DNA of 37,633 nucleotides from Akkermansiaceae bacterium (lineage in GTDB: Bacteria > Verrucomicrobiota > Verrucomicrobiia > Verrucomicrobiales > Akkermansiaceae). The translations under genes were made by a program, and so were the position numbers. Below, in pieces: positions 34,148-37,633 of this stretch. Positions within the stretch are counted from its first letter, which is position 1; each line of letters opens with the position of its first letter. The stretch is taken from NCBI GenBank assembly GCA_011524615.1, contig WTJZ01000071.1:4481-42113 (forward strand), given 5' to 3'. The notes under the pieces were generated by a model, which was given only the letters and a program-made list of their open reading frames with translations, was not told the DNA's origin and did not search any database.

Positions 34148-36997
34148 TTATTGCTCAGTAACGGATAACCTCCAGAACAGATGCTGGTCAGTCTGCACAT
34201 TTCCAGGCAAGGAGATCGTCACGGGCTCCATTCCATCTACCGCAGAGCCAATAGAGGCTTCGCTACCGATCGTGCCCGTAAGGTTCACATCATTCCATAT
34301 GTTGAGATCATAGCTATATTGAAAGACTTGTATGGTGTCAGAGGTCGACTCCTCCAGTCGATCGAAGCTAAAGGTGAGATTAACGCCATCGCCAGTAAGG
34401 TCCCCCCAGCGTGAATCCGAATTCAGAGGGTTTCCGCCCAACACATACTCTAACCCGTTGACCACCCCGTCACCATCAGGGTCTGCCATGAAGGAGGTCT
34501 CCACAATACTTGTGTGCTGCTGCAAGAAGGCTTGGTACCCAACAGCGGTCTCTCTAATCGTGATAGTCGCGAGCGCACTATTGACCACCCCATCATTCAG
34601 ATAGTAAGAGAAGCTGTCGGAACCTGAAAAGGTCTCATCTGGGGTATAGACTAAGTTCGGCGCTACTCCAGAGAGGCTTCCGCTCGTAGGAGCGGCAGCC
34701 AAGATATAGATAAGAGCATCTCCATCGGTGTCGAGAGAGTCTAGAGTAATGGAGAGCCCACTCTCATTCACCGTCAGTATATCGCTGCTTAACGTCGGAG
34801 GCGAATTCCCATACAGACGACTAACATCACTCTCTGACAGAGCGTAATCATAGAGAATGACATCATCAATAGCCCCTGTATAATTAGAACTACTCTCCGT
34901 AGCCACCCCGCCAATAAAGGCGCTCGTCACCTCGACAAAGCTACTCGTTTTGCCCGTACCAGTATGCCAGACCGCTCCGTTTAAGAAAATCTTCATGTCC
35001 CCAGTCAAGCGGTCCTTAGTGAAGACCCAATGATTCCATCCTCCTTCATAACTCTCCGCACTCGCTAGCTGGTTAATGCGATCATAGCCTGGAGAACCTC
35101 CCGCATCCCAGTACACATTACTATTACTCCAAGGCAGGTGCATCTGAGCGACCCGTTGCCCACTACTCCCCATCGCCGAAAAGACCGTCTCACTGCGAGG
35201 TTGATTATCAGCCCCATAGACCCAAAGTGAGATCGAGATCGCATCACTGATGGTGGAAAAGGCTCCTGCCGGAAGTTCAATCGCTGAAGTCGTTCCGTTA
35301 AAAGAACGTGCATTACCAATCTGCCCTGTAATCACCTCCGTGGTAGCAGTCGCTGCCCCCTCATACCCATTATACGTACGGTCCTCTACCACAGTCTCTC
35401 CGGAGAGTTCATCTAATGGCCAGTGAGCTACTGGTGGGATGAGTGCCCCTGGAGCCAACACCATAAGGTTCACCGTCGCCACCTCACTATCCGCAGTACC
35501 ATCATTGACCACATAGGTGAAGCTATCTGCCCCCACATAGTCAGCATTCGGCGTATAGGTCAGGTTAGGAGCCGTTCCTGATAGGACTCCTCCCGATGGT
35601 GCAGTAACGACTTGATAGGTAAGATCATCACCATTCGCATCCGAGCCAAATAACGTCACTGCGATTGCAGTGTTCTGCTCGGTAGAAGTATTAATATCGG
35701 ATGCTACAGGCGCATATTCTACGAAGGAACTCACAGACACCCCGTAGAACTGCGTCCATCCTGAACCAGCCCAATTCGTTCGAGTATAGGTGAATTCTTC
35801 TGCATCATTCGCATCCGAATCATCTCCCGTGACCGCGATATAATACGTACCAGCCGAGAGACTAATGCGTGCCGATTCAGTCCCGCCAATTTCTTCCGCA
35901 TCCACAGTAGTCAGAGCACTGCCATTCTCATCGTAGATGACAAAGGATAAGTCACTAGACTCTCTTGGATATGCGGTCCCACTACTATTACTGGATGTCG
36001 AATAGTTATAATAGTAGGAATAGGTCATCGGCCCACGAGGCGAGACTTGAACATCCACTAAAACACTATCAGTGAGGGTAAAGCTGTAATAATCCGTATC
36101 AGTGTCATCATCGATCGACACGATATCCGTATACGCCTCCAGGATCGTCGTATAAGCATCCGCCGCTGGCATATCCCCTCCTATCTCGAGAGGCGTTCCC
36201 TCGACCAAGGTACCAAGATCATTCGCCGTCGCGCGAGTATCGTTGCCGCCGTTCTGCTCGTTCTTATCCCCATGAGCTCGGTGTAAACAACGTAGGTCAT
36301 CAAACTGAGGGCCATTCCCATTATACCCCATGATACTCGTACCACCACTGCCATTGACCCCATAGTGATCCATCCCAAAGGAATGTCCCATCTCATGCAT
36401 CAAGATCCCCCTGATATTTGAGTAATACAGATCCCCAGTAGAAGCATTATAGAAGGTGGAAGCCACTGTATTCATAATGATATTAGAGGCCCAGCCATCA
36501 TTATAGGTGGAGGAATAAGCACTCGCCCCACTCAGCTCGATTCCGCCGATCCGGACATCCGCCTTTACCCCCACCTCAGCGAAGCTCCCGCTAGGCGAAC
36601 CATCCTGAATGACGCCCACAGGCGTTCCAGAATCATATGTCACATACTCAAAGTTCACCCCCGTCTTGCTGCTAAAGATCTCAAAGCACTCTGCCATCGC
36701 CTGAAACCACAATCGGTTCGTCAAATCAGTCGTACGCTCCTCCACAGGAACCCCTTCGTAGTCATCCATCGTCTCTATCCAACTACTAATCAATGACGCC
36801 CCATCTGCCGCATACCCCGTACTATCTACTACCGTACCGTCAGCTACCACCGTCCATGTCAACGTGATAGAATCCCCGACATCCACCTCTCCATCCGTTG
36901 CAGATGTATCGATGCGGTATTGCTGGAAGTAAGCCTGTAGCATGGTGCTGCTAATCAGTATAACAACAGTGACTAGAGTAGTAAGTGAGTTCTTCAT
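34148..36997 (-). CDS. Secreted multidomain metzincin-type metalloprotease with two cadherin/Big_9-like repeats, a LamG-like domain and the C-terminal EYVLGGNP-type domain
   Basis: HEMGHSFGMDHYG (HExxHxxGxxH); two similar repeats ending VNDGTADSEVATVNL and LNDGVVNSALATITI; LamG-like VAHWPLDELSGETVVEDRTYNGYEG. Confidence 0.85.
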   Translation of the reverse strand: MKNSLTTLVTVVILISSTMLQAYFQQYRIDTSATDGEVDVGDSITLTWTVVADGTVVDSTGYAADGASLISSWIETMDDYEGVPVEERTTDLTNRLWFQAMAECFEIFSSKTGVNFEYVTYDSGTPVGVIQDGSPSGSFAEVGVKADVRIGGIELSGASAYSSTYNDGWASNIIMNTVASTFYNASTGDLYYSNIRGILMHEMGHSFGMDHYGVNGSGGTSIMGYNGNGPQFDDLRCLHRAHGDKNEQNGGNDTRATANDLGTLVEGTPLEIGGDMPAADAYTTILEAYTDIVSIDDDTDTDYYSFTLTDSVLVDVQVSPRGPMTYSYYYNYSTSSNSSGTAYPRESSDLSFVIYDENGSALTTVDAEEIGGTESARISLSAGTYYIAVTGDDSDANDAEEFTYTRTNWAGSGWTQFYGVSVSSFVEYAPVASDINTSTEQNTAIAVTLFGSDANGDDLTYQVVTAPSGGVLSGTAPNLTYTPNADYVGADSFTYVVNDGTADSEVATVNLMVLAPGALIPPVAHWPLDELSGETVVEDRTYNGYEGAATATTEVITGQIGNARSFNGTTSAIELPAGAFSTISDAISISLWVYGADNQPRSETVFSAMGSSGQRVAQMHLPWSNSNVYWDAGGSPGYDRINQLASAESYEGGWNHWVFTKDRLTGDMKIFLNGAVWHTGTGKTSSFVEVTSAFIGGVATESSSNYTGAIDDVILYDYALSESDVSRLYGNSPPTLSSDILTVNESGLSITLDSLDTDGDALIYILAAAPTSGSLSGVAPNLVYTPDETFSGSDSFSYYLNDGVVNSALATITIRETAVGYQAFLQQHTSIVETSFMADPDGDGVVNGLEYVLGGNPLNSDSRWGDLTGDGVNLTFSFDRLEESTSDTIQVFQYSYDLNIWNDVNLTGTIGSEASIGSAVDGMEPVTISLPGNVQTDQHLFWRLSVTEQ

Positions 36998-37010
36998 AGC
37001 GTCGAGCGAA

Positions 37011-37631
37011 TTAGAGGTTAGGATAGTAGTCGTTACGTAAGATATTGATAATGTTGCTCGCAGAGGGCGCGCTCACGACCACGTCTACTCGAGTATTCTC
37101 AGCATCTCCTAGGAAACTAGGCACCGCCCTCACTGTGGGATGCTCTTGTAGTGCCACTAAGTTAGGTATCAGACAGGTACCACAGCGGTTATGATCATGG
37201 GCTGAATGAAAGACGAACCGCTGTAACTGACCTGCCGACTCGACTCCTTGTCCGTGTAATGCCTGTAATGCCGCCTGTAATGGAACACCTCTAGGGAAAT
37301 GCACCTCCGGCCCAGTACGACCAGAACGAGATGGCTCGATTGTCGCATCTAGACGATGAACGATAGTGGAAACCTCGTCCTCTGAGGTCTCGGGAGCTAA
37401 CAAGAGCACTACTCGACCCGCGGTAACTTCACTCACCTCATGCGTTCTCGTCTCCGTCACACTTTTGCTCTGCGAGACCTCTCTGACATCCAGCTCAGGC
37501 GCTACCGCCACGCTCCGGACTCCCGCATACTCAGGTGAGACCTGAGACTCCCCTCCGTTCCCTCGTATTAAAAAGAAACATAAGCCCCCTAACAATAGGG
37601 CTAAACAGCAAATAGTTAATCGAAATTTCAT
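37011..37631 (-). CDS. Secreted or membrane-anchored hypothetical protein, possible protease prodomain/inhibitor-like
   Basis: N-terminal hydrophobic segment; RVVLLLAPETSEDEVSTIVHRLDATIEP...PLQAALQALHGQGVESAGQL; 13 nt upstream of the protease gene, same strand. Confidence 0.5.
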   Translation of the reverse strand: MKFRLTICCLALLLGGLCFFLIRGNGGESQVSPEYAGVRSVAVAPELDVREVSQSKSVTETRTHEVSEVTAGRVVLLLAPETSEDEVSTIVHRLDATIEPSRSGRTGPEVHFPRGVPLQAALQALHGQGVESAGQLQRFVFHSAHDHNRCGTCLIPNLVALQEHPTVRAVPSFLGDAENTRVDVVVSAPSASNIINILRNDYYPNL

Positions 37632-37633
37632 AG

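Noticed and set aside
1-37633. CRISPR arrays, tRNA or rRNA genes, prophage or toxin-antitoxin loci
   Set aside because: No regularly spaced repeats, cloverleaf-like sequences, rRNA signatures or phage/TA protein motifs recognised by eye; a tRNAscan-SE, Infernal and CRISPR-finder run would be needed to exclude them.

Overview
The window looks like a Verrucomicrobia-type chromosome segment: PEP-CTERM proteins, DWG-motif Ser/Thr kinases paired with ECF-like sigma factors, secreted beta-helix proteins, and the short basic protein typical of Chlamydiae/Verrucomicrobia. From left to right it holds: a 5'-partial purL (minus strand, cut by the window edge and missing from the ORF track); a four-gene cassette [sigma factor - transmembrane Ser/Thr kinase - small PEP-CTERM protein - right-handed beta-helix protein]; an orphan third sigma factor; a divergent secreted SASA-type esterase; a second diverged copy of the same four-gene cassette; then a BASS transporter, sulfatase, UbiA prenyltransferase, RsuA-family pseudouridine synthase, small basic protein and membrane proteins. 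A plus-strand redox operon follows: a NirB-like flavoprotein/[2Fe-2S]/membrane fusion, an 11-heme cytochrome, a DUF3365-like heme protein, a small cytochrome c and a globin. The window ends with a SUMF1-like protein and a secreted metzincin protease preceded by a prodomain-like protein. The strongest candidates for an undescribed system are (1) the duplicated sigma/kinase/PEP-CTERM/beta-helix cassette, whose two copies share a promoter-like block, a leader dyad and an intra-operon terminator at equivalent positions, and (2) the redox operon. No CRISPR arrays, tRNAs, rRNAs or transposases were recognised. All family calls come from reading motifs by eye; no database search was run.
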